From contig NZ_JAAQWN010000012.1 of the NCBI RefSeq assembly GCF_012985465.1, positions 109,377 to 173,376 of the forward strand: a stretch of DNA of 64,000 bases, in the 5' to 3' direction. Positions 44,782 through 55,000 of the stretch are shown one piece after another. The notes under the pieces are model-generated. The model searched no databases. It saw nothing but the letters and a program-made list of their open reading frames with translations, and was not told the origin of the DNA. Source of the DNA: Pseudomonas sp. WS 5079 (GTDB lineage: Bacteria > Pseudomonadota > Gammaproteobacteria > Pseudomonadales > Pseudomonadaceae). Position 1 is the stretch's first letter. Each line of letters begins with the position of its first letter. A program made the translations under genes and the position numbers.

Positions 44782-46341
44782 TCACTCTTCAGCCGCTGGA
44801 ATGTAGGTGTTACGCCGTGGAAAACCGGTTTCTTCACGCAGCGCATTTTCGGTAAAGGTCTTGGGGTTGGTGGGAGTGGGGGGCGTCGTGGGGTCGTTGT
44901 CAAAATCAAAGGCGGGAGCAGTGGTCTGCAACCCAACAGCTTGGCGCTCCATATTGGACTCGCCATCGGTTTTGCCTGGGAGGAAGGTGCCGTGGGCGCC
45001 GTTATAGGCATGGGCCATTTCATGGTAGAGGACAACGACCGGCGGCTCTCGGAAGATAAAACCAGGGTTGCTGTTGATTGCTGCGCTAGTTGCTACCGAG
45101 CCTTTGGTATTACCTTGGATGTAACCTATCAAGGGTGACTCTGCGAGGTCGTCATATTCTTTTAGTTGTGTGTCATGCTCTCTCGTGAAGTTGTTGCCGT
45201 ATGAATAACTAGTGTTGCCGGTGGTCTCTCGAATAGTAACGGGGGAACCATTGAGTTCGGCTGCCTGGTCTAGTTCAGAGAGCATATTTTGTGCGGTCGG
45301 CGAGTTTCTGAAAAATTCAAGATTGTCTTGGGTGTGTTGCTTGAACTTGTCTGAACCTTCGACTTTAAAGGCTTTGTGCCCGGCGTCGCTTATGCGCACT
45401 TGTCTTAGGGTTGAGCCGGCAACCCTGGCAACCCGATCCCCCGCGTCGGCGTAGATCTGGTCGCTTGCATGGTTTGCCAGGACGATGTCCCGGCCTCGGC
45501 CGGTGTAGAAGGTGGTCGGCCTTGTGCTGTACATCACGTCTTCACCGGGGCCGCCATGCATCAGGTTAATCGGGCTGGCGCCGATCATGGTGTCGTTGCC
45601 CTTGCCACCATCCATGTAACTGAACGTTCCCTTGCTGCCGGGGCCGGAGAGCATCAGGTCATTGCCGTTGTTGCCATACATGACGGTCTTGCCTGTGCCG
45701 CCGCGCATTGTGTCATTGCCGCTATTGCCTTCGGCGTAGCTGTTGGCGCTGCCCAGAGTGATATCGTCATCGCCCGCACCGCCATAGACACGGGTTTCAC
45801 CACTGCCAAGGGCTTCAATCCTGTCTCGCCCCCTGCCGCCCTCAATGACAATCGGCATAGTGACGCGAGGATCAACCCTGATGTGATCATCACCGCCTTT
45901 AGACTTGATGTGCAGTTCTTCAGGGTAATCTTCGTGGTTGTTGATTTTTAATAGGTAATGAATGCCATTGACTTCCAAGTGAATGTTGTCGCCTGAAGCG
46001 GGATTAACCTTTATGACGTCTGAATGATTACCTGTAACGACTTGCAGCGCGTTGCTTCTGTTTAGATATCCATCATCCGTGGATTTCTCCCATGTGACTT
46101 GATGGGTTATTTTTATAGTGTTGTCGCTAAATAGGGCGAATGCGTTTGTATAGACGGGATATTTTTCAACGTAGTTCTGATCGATTGTCAATGTTGAATG
46201 TGGCGTAAAGAGCGTATGTGATTTTTTCAATGGCGGGCTTTGAATCGTAATGGGGTTCGATACGGAGTTACCCGCCAGTGTTACCGGGTGCGTGCTTGGT
46301 GGCGGTAGATTTAACGGTTGTAAGCCAGTTGATATTGCCAT
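44782..46341 (-). CDS. RTX-like repeat protein with M91 (NleD/HopH1-like) metalloprotease domain
   Basis: A 519-residue protein with no N-terminal signal peptide. Residues about 50-165 form a beta-rich region. About 168-290 carries degenerate Gly/Asp-rich RTX repeats (GGAGDDDI, GNNGNDLM, GGKGNDTM, GGPGEDVM) that bind Ca2+ in relatives. The C-terminal domain has zinc motif H440-E-M-A-H444 (VVLYHEMAHAYNGAHG), ERQAVGL and TENALREETGFPRRNTY, the pattern of M91 peptidases such as NleD. It is AT-richer than neighbours, especially 45900-46200. Paralogous to the gene at 47429-48937. It is probably exported by a type I or type III system; none is in the window. Confidence 0.75.
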   Translation of the reverse strand: MAISTGLQPLNLPPPSTHPVTLAGNSVSNPITIQSPPLKKSHTLFTPHSTLTIDQNYVEKYPVYTNAFALFSDNTIKITHQVTWEKSTDDGYLNRSNALQVVTGNHSDVIKVNPASGDNIHLEVNGIHYLLKINNHEDYPEELHIKSKGGDDHIRVDPRVTMPIVIEGGRGRDRIEALGSGETRVYGGAGDDDITLGSANSYAEGNSGNDTMRGGTGKTVMYGNNGNDLMLSGPGSKGTFSYMDGGKGNDTMIGASPINLMHGGPGEDVMYSTRPTTFYTGRGRDIVLANHASDQIYADAGDRVARVAGSTLRQVRISDAGHKAFKVEGSDKFKQHTQDNLEFFRNSPTAQNMLSELDQAAELNGSPVTIRETTGNTSYSYGNNFTREHDTQLKEYDDLAESPLIGYIQGNTKGSVATSAAINSNPGFIFREPPVVVLYHEMAHAYNGAHGTFLPGKTDGESNMERQAVGLQTTAPAFDFDNDPTTPPTPTNPKTFTENALREETGFPRRNTYIPAAEE

Positions 46342-46450
46342 TACGTACTCTCGCTTTAGTGTGTGCGTTGAGTACTAGTGGCTGAGCGGTGGCCAAGGAT
46401 TCCCAAGGGAACCAATGCCGGTTTTTTCGGGACCCGTAGCAAGGTGGCGT

Positions 46451-47344
46451 TCAGTGAGCGTCGGCGTCCCACACCCAGTTCCACACTCCCGGCAAGTGCA
46501 CCACCTCGTTGGTACCCTTCACCGTGCGCGCCAGGGCTGCGCGTTCCAGGGTCGCGCGGTCGGTGTAGAAGGGGGCGGCGGCAGTCTGCAGGCCATTGGC
46601 CTGGGCACTGTCCATCAGGATCTGCAGGTATTCCGGCAGGTGCCGGGCGGAGTAGCGGTTGATGTCGTGAAAGGTCACCACGACCGGAATCACCCCGTCC
46701 ACGGTCGGCAGTTCGCCCAGCGCAATGCGTTCGCGCACCAGCGATAGTTGCCGCAGCAGGTTGGCCCGCCGCCTCGGGCTGGCATTGAAGCCCCAGATCT
46801 TGCCGTCATTGGCACTCAAGTCGGTCAGCAGGATATGCATGCCGTGGCGCTGATAGGCGGCGAAGGTGCGCTTGTCATAGTTCCAGAAGGGCGGGCGCAC
46901 CAGGCTGGGTGCGGTGCCAGTGATCGAGGCAATGCTTGCGGCGCCCAGGCTCAGGGTTTGTGCCAGGTCTTCGTCGTTCATCAGGCGATGGTTGCTATGC
47001 CAGCGGGTGGCGGTGTGGAAGGCCAGGATATGCCCGGCGGCGTGTTCGCGTTCCATGGTCTTGCGCCCGCGCGGGCTGCCGCCGGAACGCCAGGCCTGGG
47101 TCTGCAAAAAGAAAATTGCCTTGATCCCCGGCAGCACCGGGTTATGAGCCAGGTCCTGGATTACCGAGCGGCTGGGATTGGCGTAGCCCGAGGCGCTGGG
47201 GCCATCATCGAACGTCAGCAGGAAACGGATCGGCGCCTGGCTTTGCAGGCGTTGTGCGGTCTGCGGGGTCAATGCCACGGGCGCGCCGATGCAGCCGCTG
47301 AGGCTGATCAATAGTGTGGCAAGCAAGAGGGCAATGAGTTTCAT
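46451..47344 (-). CDS. Polysaccharide deacetylase-family lipoprotein
   Basis: A 297-residue NodB-homology protein with a lipoprotein signal (lipobox SLSGC, C18). Motif 1 is LLTFDDGPSASGY with the catalytic/metal Asp pair. The metal His pair of motif 2 is not in the usual HTxxH spacing: the region reads HTATRWHSNH. Motif 3 is RPPFWNYDKRT and the last is VVVTFHDINRYS. Probably acts on peptidoglycan or an exopolysaccharide in the periplasm. Sits between the two M91 genes and is GC-rich like the core genome. Confidence 0.8.
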   Translation of the reverse strand: MKLIALLLATLLISLSGCIGAPVALTPQTAQRLQSQAPIRFLLTFDDGPSASGYANPSRSVIQDLAHNPVLPGIKAIFFLQTQAWRSGGSPRGRKTMEREHAAGHILAFHTATRWHSNHRLMNDEDLAQTLSLGAASIASITGTAPSLVRPPFWNYDKRTFAAYQRHGMHILLTDLSANDGKIWGFNASPRRRANLLRQLSLVRERIALGELPTVDGVIPVVVTFHDINRYSARHLPEYLQILMDSAQANGLQTAAAPFYTDRATLERAALARTVKGTNEVVHLPGVWNWVWDADAH

Positions 47345-47428
47345 GGGGCTCTGGGGTCAATGATGCACATCCTTGTGATCGGGGTATGGAGGCCGGCAAC
47401 ATACAGCAAGCGCGTACCCCGTTCACTG

Positions 47429-48937
47429 TCAGTCTGCGTAGTGCTCACGCGGGCCATAGCCCATTTCCTCACGCAAGCCGTTCTCGGTGAACGGCTTGGG
47501 ATTGGTTGAAGTAGGCGGCGTGAGTGGGTCGTTGTCAAAGTCGAACGGTGCGGCAGTAGTCGGCAGGCCAACGGCCTGGCGTTCTACATTGGGTGTATCC
47601 ACTGGAGGGTTTGCGCCTACCTGCTCTTGGGTGTGGCCGCCGAAAAAGGTGCCCGTGCCGGCGTTCCAGGCATGGGCCGATTCATGTTGCAGGGTGACGA
47701 TGGGTGCGGCAGGGACATTGGGGTCGGCGTAGATATCGAACGGATTGTACTGCAGGGTGCCGCTGTTGATTCGGCGACCTGCAGCCCCTTCTTTGATATG
47801 GCTTTGTTTTGTCTGTTCTGGCGACAGATGGTCGTCAAAATGACTGCTGGAACCTTCGATAATCGGCAACGGCGCGCCGTTTTGTCGAGCCACGGCGTCC
47901 ATCCCCGCGAGCATTTGCTGGCCCACGGGCGAGCCGCGCAGCAATTCAAGGTCATCTTCGACCCGTTGCTTGAACGCCTGCGTGCCTTGGGCCTGGAACC
48001 CTTCTTTACCGGCGTTGCTTGGCGTCACCGGGGTGATCGTTGCATCAGACCCGCCCAAGAGCCGATCAGTGGGTTTTGCATAGATGCGGTTGTCCGGCCG
48101 GTTGGACCAGATCGTGTCGTGGCCTTTGCCGCTGTAGAAGGTCGTGCGGTCGTGCCCCACCAGCACATCGTCACCTTGGCCGCCGTTTATCACCGTATGC
48201 CCATCGCCAGCGTATAGCTGGTCGTTACCGCTGCCGCCATCCAGGTAGCTTTGCTTCTGGGCGGCCCCGGCACCTGCGTACAGCCGGTCATTGCCGTTAT
48301 TGCCATACATGACGTTGGAGCCCGTGCCTCCCACTATCGTGTCATCACCTTCGTTGCCCTCGACATAACCGTTGCCGCTGCCCAGGCGCAGGGTGTCGTT
48401 GCCCTTGCCGCCAAACAGCTGGGTGGGGCCGCCGCCCGCTTGCACGTCATCGTCGCCATCGCCGGCTTCGACCTTGACCGGGAGCATGACGCCGGGGTCG
48501 ATTTTTATCTTGTCGTCACCGCCATGGCTTTTGATATGCAGGCTGGTGGGCGCACTGTCCTTGGGGTCTCTGACATTAAACAGGTAGGGCTTACCGTTGA
48601 CCTCGACCTTGAGCCGGCCATCAGGGTGGTTGCTCAGATGAATAGTGTCGGCGCTGTTGCCGGTTTCAAATGTCAGGGCGTCGCTCACAATGATCGATTT
48701 TCCCGGCGCCAGAGGTACTTCGCTCAGGGACTGGCGGACTCTGAGGTTGCCGTCATCGACCAACGTCAGTTGCTTGTCCTGCGAGGAGAAATTCGGAAGC
48801 TCCGGTTGCGCCTGTGAAGGGGTTCGCGCAGAAGGAAACGGCTGGTGTTGGCCTTTGCCTGGCACGGCGGCGGGCTCGGCCTGCGGCGTGTGAGGGGGGA
48901 GGGCAGGCATGGCGTGATGTGGCGCGATCGTGTTCAT
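47429..48937 (-). CDS. RTX-like repeat protein with M91 (NleD/HopH1-like) metalloprotease domain, second copy
   Basis: A 502-residue paralogue of the protein at 44782-46341 with the same order: a Pro-rich N terminus (about 1-50), a beta-rich region, RTX-like repeats (about 157-275; GGKGNDTLRLGSG, GNEGDDTIVGG, GGSGNDQLYAG, GGQGDDVLVG) and a C-terminal M91 domain. The zinc motif is H418-E-S-A-H422 and is followed by NVERQAVGL and TENGLREEMGYGPREHY. The RTX repeats here are more regular. The start follows AAAGG by eight bases. A 9-base-stem hairpin with a G9 run lies in the 5' leader. Confidence 0.75.
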   Translation of the reverse strand: MNTIAPHHAMPALPPHTPQAEPAAVPGKGQHQPFPSARTPSQAQPELPNFSSQDKQLTLVDDGNLRVRQSLSEVPLAPGKSIIVSDALTFETGNSADTIHLSNHPDGRLKVEVNGKPYLFNVRDPKDSAPTSLHIKSHGGDDKIKIDPGVMLPVKVEAGDGDDDVQAGGGPTQLFGGKGNDTLRLGSGNGYVEGNEGDDTIVGGTGSNVMYGNNGNDRLYAGAGAAQKQSYLDGGSGNDQLYAGDGHTVINGGQGDDVLVGHDRTTFYSGKGHDTIWSNRPDNRIYAKPTDRLLGGSDATITPVTPSNAGKEGFQAQGTQAFKQRVEDDLELLRGSPVGQQMLAGMDAVARQNGAPLPIIEGSSSHFDDHLSPEQTKQSHIKEGAAGRRINSGTLQYNPFDIYADPNVPAAPIVTLQHESAHAWNAGTGTFFGGHTQEQVGANPPVDTPNVERQAVGLPTTAAPFDFDNDPLTPPTSTNPKPFTENGLREEMGYGPREHYAD

Positions 48938-48964
48938 GGTCAGTACCTTTCAGTTCAACGCAAA

Positions 48965-48990
48965 CGCCCCTCCAGGGGGGGGGAGGGGCG
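48965..48990 (-). promoter_or_regulatory. Strong leader hairpin with poly-G run
   Basis: CGCCCCTCC and GGAGGGGCG pair in a 9-base perfect stem around an 8-base loop. The plus strand has a run of nine G (48975-48983) in it. It is 28 bases upstream of the second RTX-M91 start. Possible roles are terminator, leader regulation or slippage-based variation. Confidence 0.45.
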
Positions 48991-49125
48991 GTAGGTATGT
49001 CGTGCGATTGAATGAAAGTGTTCCGTCGCCGCCGTCGATCCTTTGTTACCGGGCGTAATAAAGTAGGCGCACCCGGTGCAGAAAAGTCGTCGGACGGCGC
49101 GGGCTTTTTGCCGTTCGCCCTGTCA

Positions 49126-50376
49126 CTACAACAAGCTGATTGGATAGCTGACGATCAACCGGTTCTCATCAAACTCATTGTTGCTGTAGTCGCGGCGCAT
49201 GCTGGAATTGCGCCAGCGCATTGTAAGATTTTTCAGGCTGCCGCTTTGCACGGTGTAGCCCACTTCGCTTTCCCGGCCCCATTCCTTGCCATCGTTGACA
49301 GTGGCGGTGTGCACGTTGCTGCCGCTGATGTAGCGGTTCATCAAGGTCAGGCCGGGCACGCCCAGGGCGGCGAAGTTGTAGTCATGGCGTACCTGCCAGG
49401 ATTTTTCCTCGGCGTTGTCATAGCTGGCATTGAAGCTGTCGTTGGCCAGGGTGCCGCCGCTGGTGCCATTGACTCGCATCCACGCGCTGTTGCCGCTGAG
49501 TTTTTGCAGGCCGACGTAGAAGGTGTTGCCACCGTACCTGGCGGAGAACAGGCCGGACCAGGTCTTGTTGTCCAGGTTGCCGGCCCGGGCGCTGCCGTCG
49601 TCCTGGCCGTAGAAGAAGCCGAGGTTGGCCCCCAGGGTCCAGTCGCCCAGGGGCTGGCTGTGGGTCAGGTTGAGGTATTGCTGGCGGTAGATGTCCTTGA
49701 GCTGGGCATTCCACACGGCGACCTGGGTACGTTTGTCGTTGAACGCGTATTCGGCGCCCTGGAAGTTGAAGCGATCGGAGGTGAACGCGGTTTTCCCGAA
49801 CATCGACATGTCCGTCATGCTGCTGTCGTCACGCGGGCTGTTGGCGCGGAACTGGCCGCCATACAGGGTCAGGCCGGCGATCTCTTTGGAGGTGATCTGC
49901 CCGCCGCGCAGGGTTTGCGGCAGGGAGCGGCCATCGTCCGAACGCAGGATCGGCAGTACCGGCATCCACTCGCCGACTTTCAACTCGGTCTGGGAAACCC
50001 GTGCCTTGAACGCCACCCCCAGGCGCCCGAAGTTATCGGCCGGCTTGCCATCGTGGTCCAGGGGCAGCAATTGGGTGCCGCCGGAGCCGCCGCCGCCGTC
50101 GAGCTTTTGCGAATACATGCCCAGCACATCCACCCCGAACCCCACGGTGCCCTGGGTGAAACCGGACTTGGCATCAAGGATGAAACTCTGCGTCCACTCC
50201 TGCGCGCCGCTCTGGGCCTTGGTCGGGTTGGTGAAATTGCGGTTGAAGAAGAAATTGCGCAGGTTGAGGTTGGCGCTGGCATCTTCCAGAAAGCCGTGTT
50301 CCTGGGCAACAACTGGGAGGGCAAGGCTGGCGACAGCGGTAGCCAGCAATAGCCGGCGAGGGTGCAAGGTGCTCAT
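49126..50376 (-). CDS. OprD-family outer membrane porin
   Basis: A 416-residue protein with signal peptide (MSTLHPRRLLLATAVASLAL..., cleavage after VVA) and the OprD start motif FLEDASANLNLRNFFFNRNFT. An 18-stranded barrel is expected; the family transports small carboxylates, amino acids or aromatic acids. It ends with the hydrophobic VSYPISLL, typical of barrels. The start at 50376 gives the signal peptide. Substrate unknown; the pca cluster 5 kb away does not prove an aromatic substrate. Confidence 0.92.
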   Translation of the reverse strand: MSTLHPRRLLLATAVASLALPVVAQEHGFLEDASANLNLRNFFFNRNFTNPTKAQSGAQEWTQSFILDAKSGFTQGTVGFGVDVLGMYSQKLDGGGGSGGTQLLPLDHDGKPADNFGRLGVAFKARVSQTELKVGEWMPVLPILRSDDGRSLPQTLRGGQITSKEIAGLTLYGGQFRANSPRDDSSMTDMSMFGKTAFTSDRFNFQGAEYAFNDKRTQVAVWNAQLKDIYRQQYLNLTHSQPLGDWTLGANLGFFYGQDDGSARAGNLDNKTWSGLFSARYGGNTFYVGLQKLSGNSAWMRVNGTSGGTLANDSFNASYDNAEEKSWQVRHDYNFAALGVPGLTLMNRYISGSNVHTATVNDGKEWGRESEVGYTVQSGSLKNLTMRWRNSSMRRDYSNNEFDENRLIVSYPISLL

Positions 50377-50497
50377 GGCATGGGACCTGTTGTTATTGGT
50401 GGTTTTCAGGTGCGGGCCATGGTGCGGGGCGTGTGTGGGGCGGTTCAATTGGGGGAGGGCGGGTTTTGGGCGGTGATCGCACGAAACTGTGCGCCCA

Positions 50498-50524
50498 TGA
50501 AAAAGCCCACCAAAGGGTGGGCTT
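50498..50524 (-). terminator. Rho-independent terminator of the emhABC operon
   Basis: On the minus strand AAGCCCACC, loop, GGTGGGCTT then TTTC: a GC-rich stem and a short U-run about 20 bases past the emhC stop. Confidence 0.85.
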
Positions 50525-50542
50525 CATGTGTTGCTACGCCGA

Positions 50543-52000
50543 TCAGAACAACTTGAGCTTCGGCGCTTCTTCTTTCACTGGCTCATTCTTCGCCGTCTGT
50601 TCGTTCCAGCCGCCGCCGAGGGCCTTGTACAAGGTCACTTCGCTGGTCAGTTGGGCCAGGCGGTCGGTGATCAGCGTTTGCTGGGCAGCGAACAGCTGGC
50701 GTTGGGCGTCGAGGAAGGTCAGGTTGCTATCAACCCCAATGCGGTAGCGACGCTCGGCCAGGCGGTAGTAGTCCTGGTTGGCCGCGACGAAATCACGCTG
50801 GGCCTGCAACTGTTGGTTGTAGGTCGCGCGTGCCGCCAGGCCGTCGGAGACTTCCTGGAACGCGGTCTGGATCGACTTCTCGTAGGTCGCGACGTTGATC
50901 TCTTTCTGGATCTTCGAGTAGTCCAGGCTGGCGCGCAGGCTACCGGCGTTGAAGATCGGGATGTTGATCTGCGGCGCGAACGACCAGGTACCCGAGCCGC
51001 CCTTGAACAGGCCACCGAGGTCCGGGCTCAAGGTCCCGGCATTGGCGGTCAGGCTGATGCTCGGGAAGAACGCAGCCCGTGCCGCGCCGATGTTGGCGTT
51101 GGCAGCCTTGAGGTTGTGCTCGGCCTGCAGGATGTCGGGGCGACGTTGCAGCAGGTCTGAAGGCAGGCCGGCCGGTACTTCGCTCAACAGGTCGTCGGAC
51201 AGCGGCTGGGTGGCGAGATTCGCCGGCAGGCCGGTGCCCAGCAGCAGGGTCAGGTTGTTTTCGTCCTGGGCCACCTGGCGGGTGTAGCGGGCCAGCTGCA
51301 CACGGGCGCTTTCAACCGAGGTGCGCGCCTGGCTCAAGTCCAGGGCCGAGGCCACGCCGACTTCGTTGCTGCGCGAGGTGAGCTTGAAGCTCTGCTCGTA
51401 GGCGGCCAGGGTGTCCTGGGTCAGCTTGAGCAGTTCCTTGTCCGCTTGCCAGGTCAGGTAGGCATTGGCCACGCTGGCCACCAGACTGATCTGCGTGCTG
51501 CGGCGTGCTTCTTCAGTGGCGAAGTATTTCTGCAACGCTTCTTCGCTCAGGCTGCGCACCCGGCCGAACAGGTCCAGTTCGTAGGCGTTGATCCCGAGGG
51601 TCGCCGAGTAGGAACTGGTGATGTTCGATTCGCCGGTTTGCGAGGCCCGTGCCGGAACGCGCTGGCGGCTGCCGCTGCCATTGGCGCCGACGGCCGGGAA
51701 CAGGTCGGCACGCTGGATGCGGTACTGCGCGGCAAAGGCGTCGATGTTCAGCGCCGCGACACGCAGGTCACGGTTGTTGACCAGTGCGACCTGGATCAGT
51801 TGCTGCAGGGCAGGATCGTGGAAAAACTGCTTCCAGCCTTGCTCGGCAGCGGCCTGGCTCGGCGCCTGGGCCGACGAGTACGCCGGCCCCTGCGGGAACT
51901 GGGCGGCAACCGGCGCTTCAGGCTGCTGATAATCAGGGATCAGCGAGCAGCCACTGAGCACGAATGCCGTGACTGCCAGGGAGAGTAGCGACTTGCGCAT
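50543..52000 (-). CDS. emhC: RND efflux outer-membrane channel (EmhC/TtgC/OprM family)
   Basis: A 485-residue outer-membrane lipoprotein (signal with lipobox VLSGC, C19) of the TolC-like OprM family. It forms the trimeric exit duct. Typical stretches are YQQPEAPVAAQFP, SYSATLGINAYELDLFGRVRS and LDAQRQLFAAQQTLI, with two pseudo-repeated coiled-coil hairpins. The start overlaps the emhB stop (TAATG). Confidence 0.93.
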   Translation of the reverse strand: MRKSLLSLAVTAFVLSGCSLIPDYQQPEAPVAAQFPQGPAYSSAQAPSQAAAEQGWKQFFHDPALQQLIQVALVNNRDLRVAALNIDAFAAQYRIQRADLFPAVGANGSGSRQRVPARASQTGESNITSSYSATLGINAYELDLFGRVRSLSEEALQKYFATEEARRSTQISLVASVANAYLTWQADKELLKLTQDTLAAYEQSFKLTSRSNEVGVASALDLSQARTSVESARVQLARYTRQVAQDENNLTLLLGTGLPANLATQPLSDDLLSEVPAGLPSDLLQRRPDILQAEHNLKAANANIGAARAAFFPSISLTANAGTLSPDLGGLFKGGSGTWSFAPQINIPIFNAGSLRASLDYSKIQKEINVATYEKSIQTAFQEVSDGLAARATYNQQLQAQRDFVAANQDYYRLAERRYRIGVDSNLTFLDAQRQLFAAQQTLITDRLAQLTSEVTLYKALGGGWNEQTAKNEPVKEEAPKLKLF

Positions 52001-55000
52001 TAGCCAGCCTCTTTAGGAGTATTCGGTGTATCGGACTTGTCAGTTTTTTTCCGGCTACCCATGGCGGACACGGTCACGAAGAACAGTGGCACCCAGAAGA
52101 TCGCCAGGACGGTGGCAGTGATCATACCGCCAATCACCCCGGTACCGATTGCGTGTTGGCTGCCTGAACCTGCGCCCGAGGAGATCGCCAGCGGCAGTAC
52201 GCCGAGGACGAACGCCATGGACGTCATGATGATCGGACGCAGACGCATGCGGGACGCCTCGATGGCCGCCTCGACGATGCCCTTGCCCTGTTCATGCAGC
52301 TCCTTGGCAAATTCCACGATCAGGATGGCGTTCTTCGAGGCCAGGCCCACGGTCACCAACAACCCCACCTGGAAGAACACGTCGTTGGACAGTCCTCGCA
52401 GGCTGGTGGCCATCAGTGCACCGATCACGCCCAGCGGGACGACCAACACCACCGCAATCGGGATCGACCAGCTTTCGTACAGCGCTGCCAGGCAGAGGAA
52501 CACCACCAGCAACGACAGGGCATACAGCGCAGGCGCCTGGGAGCCGGACAAGCGTTCTTCATACGACAGACCGGTCCAGGCATAGCCCACACCCGCCGGC
52601 AATTGCTTGGCGATGCGCTCGACTTCCGCCATCGCGTCACCGGTGCTGTAGCCAGGCGCCGGGGTCCCGAGGACTTCCATCGCCGCTACGCCGTTGTACC
52701 GCGACAGTTTCGGCGAGCCGAAGATCCAGTTACCAGAGGCAATTGCTGATAATGGCACCATCTTCCCGTCGTTGGCGCGCACGAACCATTTGTTCAGGTC
52801 TTCAGGGGACATCCGGCCAGCGGCCTCACCCTGGATGTAGACCTTCTTCACTCGACCGCGGTCGATGAAGTCATTGACGTAGCTGCCACCCAAGGCAATC
52901 GCCAGGGTCTGGTTGATGCTCGACAGGCTGATGCCCTGGGCACTGGCCTTCTCGTCATCAATGGTCAGCTCGTACTGCGGCTCATCGTTGACGCCGTTGG
53001 GACGTACGCCGGCCAGGATCTTGCTCTGCGCGGCCATGCCGAGGAACTGGTTACGTGCGTTCATCAAGGCATCGTGACCCACACCGCCCTGGTCCTGCAG
53101 GAACACGTCGAAACCGGTGGCGTTACCCAACTCCAGTACCGATGGGGGCACGATGGCAAACACCATGGCGTCCTTGAAGGTCTGGAAGAAGTATCCCTGG
53201 GCACGCTTGGCCACTTCGAACACCGACATCGATGCGTCGCGCTGGTCCCATGGCTTGAGCATGACGAATGCCAGGCCCGAGCTTTGGCCACGACCGGCAA
53301 AGTTGAAGCCGTTTACGGTAAATACCGATTGCACGGCCTTGCCTTCACCGGGCTCACCTTCCTTGTCGTTCAACAGGAAGGCACGCATGTCGTCGATAAC
53401 GGTCTGGGTGCGTTCGGCCGAAGAACCAACCGGTGTCTGCACCTGGGCGAAGATCACACCCTGGTCTTCCTCGGGCAGGAACGCGCTTGGAATACGGGTA
53501 AACAGCCAGATCATGCCGGCGAAGATGATCAGGTACACCAGGAACGAAGGCGCCTTGTGCTTGATCATGTTGCCCACGCCACGCTCGTAGCTCAGTACGC
53601 CACGGTCGAAGGTGCGGTTGAACCAGCCGAAGAAACCACGCTTGGGTTGGCCGTGTTTCTCGGGGTCGATCGGCTTGAGCATGGTGGCGCACAAGGCTGG
53701 GGTGAAGATCAGTGCAACCAGTACCGACAGGGCCATCGCCGACACAATGGTGATGGAGAACTGTTTATAGATCACGCCGGTGGAGCCGCCGAAGAACGCC
53801 ATCGGCAGCAATACCGCCGACAGGACCAGGGCAATACCCACCAGGGCGCCCTGGATCTGGCTCATGGACTTGACCGTCGCCTCCTTGGGCGACAGGTGCT
53901 CCTCGGCCATCACCCGCTCGACGTTTTCCACCACCACGATCGCATCGTCCACCAGCAAGCCGATGGCCAGGATCATGCCGAACATGGTCAAGGTGTTGAT
54001 GGTGAAGCCAAAGGCCGCGAGGATGCCGAACGTACCCAGCAACACCACCGGTACCGTCATGGTGGTGATGATGGTGGCGCGGAAGTTTTGCAGGAACAGG
54101 TACATCACCAGGAACACCAGGATGATCGCCTCGACCAGGGTATCGACTACCCCGGAAATCGATTCGGTCACCACCGGCGTGGTGTCATACGGAACCACGG
54201 CTTTCATGCCTGGCGGGAAGAACGGCTCCAGGGACGCGACCGTGGCACGGATGGCCTTGGCGGTGTCCAGGGCGTTGGCGCCCGATGCCAGTTTGATCGC
54301 CATGCCGGAAGCCGGCTTGCCGTTGAACTGGGCGCTGATGCTGTAGTTCTGGCCACCCAGCTCGACACGGGCGACATCGCCCAGGCGCACTTGGGAACCA
54401 TCGCTGTTCACGCGCAGGAGGATCTTTTCAAACTGCTCGGCGCTTTGCAGGCGAGTCTTGCCGATGATGGTGGCGTTCAACTGAGTGCCGGGCAGGGCTG
54501 GCAGGCCACCCAACTGGCCGGTGGCCACCTGGACGTTCTGCGCCGCAATGGCACTGCTGACATCCACCGGGGTCATCTGGAAGTTGTTCAACTTGGCCGG
54601 GTCCAGCCAGATACGCATGGCGTACTGGGAACCGAAGACCTGGAAGTCACCCACCCCAGATGTCCGCGAAATCGGGTCCTGGATGTTGGAAACGATGTAG
54701 TTGGACAGGTCATCCTTGCTCATGGTGCCGTCTTCGGACACCAGGCCGATCACCATCAGGAAGTTCTTCACCGACTTGGTTACGCGGATCCCCTGCTGCT
54801 GCACTTCTTGCGGCAGCAATGGGGTCGCCAGGTTCAGCTTGTTCTGTACCTGAACCTGGGCGATGTCCGGGTTGGTACCCTGGTTGAACGTCGCGGTGAT
54901 AGTCATGCTGCCGTCGGAGTTACTGTCCGAGGCGACATAACGCAGGTTGTCGATACCGTTGAGCTGCTGCTCGATCACCTGCACCACGGTGTCCTGCACG

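Noticed and set aside
44782..46341. Reading the RTX-like proteins as type I secreted serralysin-type proteases
   Set aside because: The zinc motif lies after the repeats and lacks the long HExxHxxGxxH of serralysins; the surrounding motifs fit M91 better.
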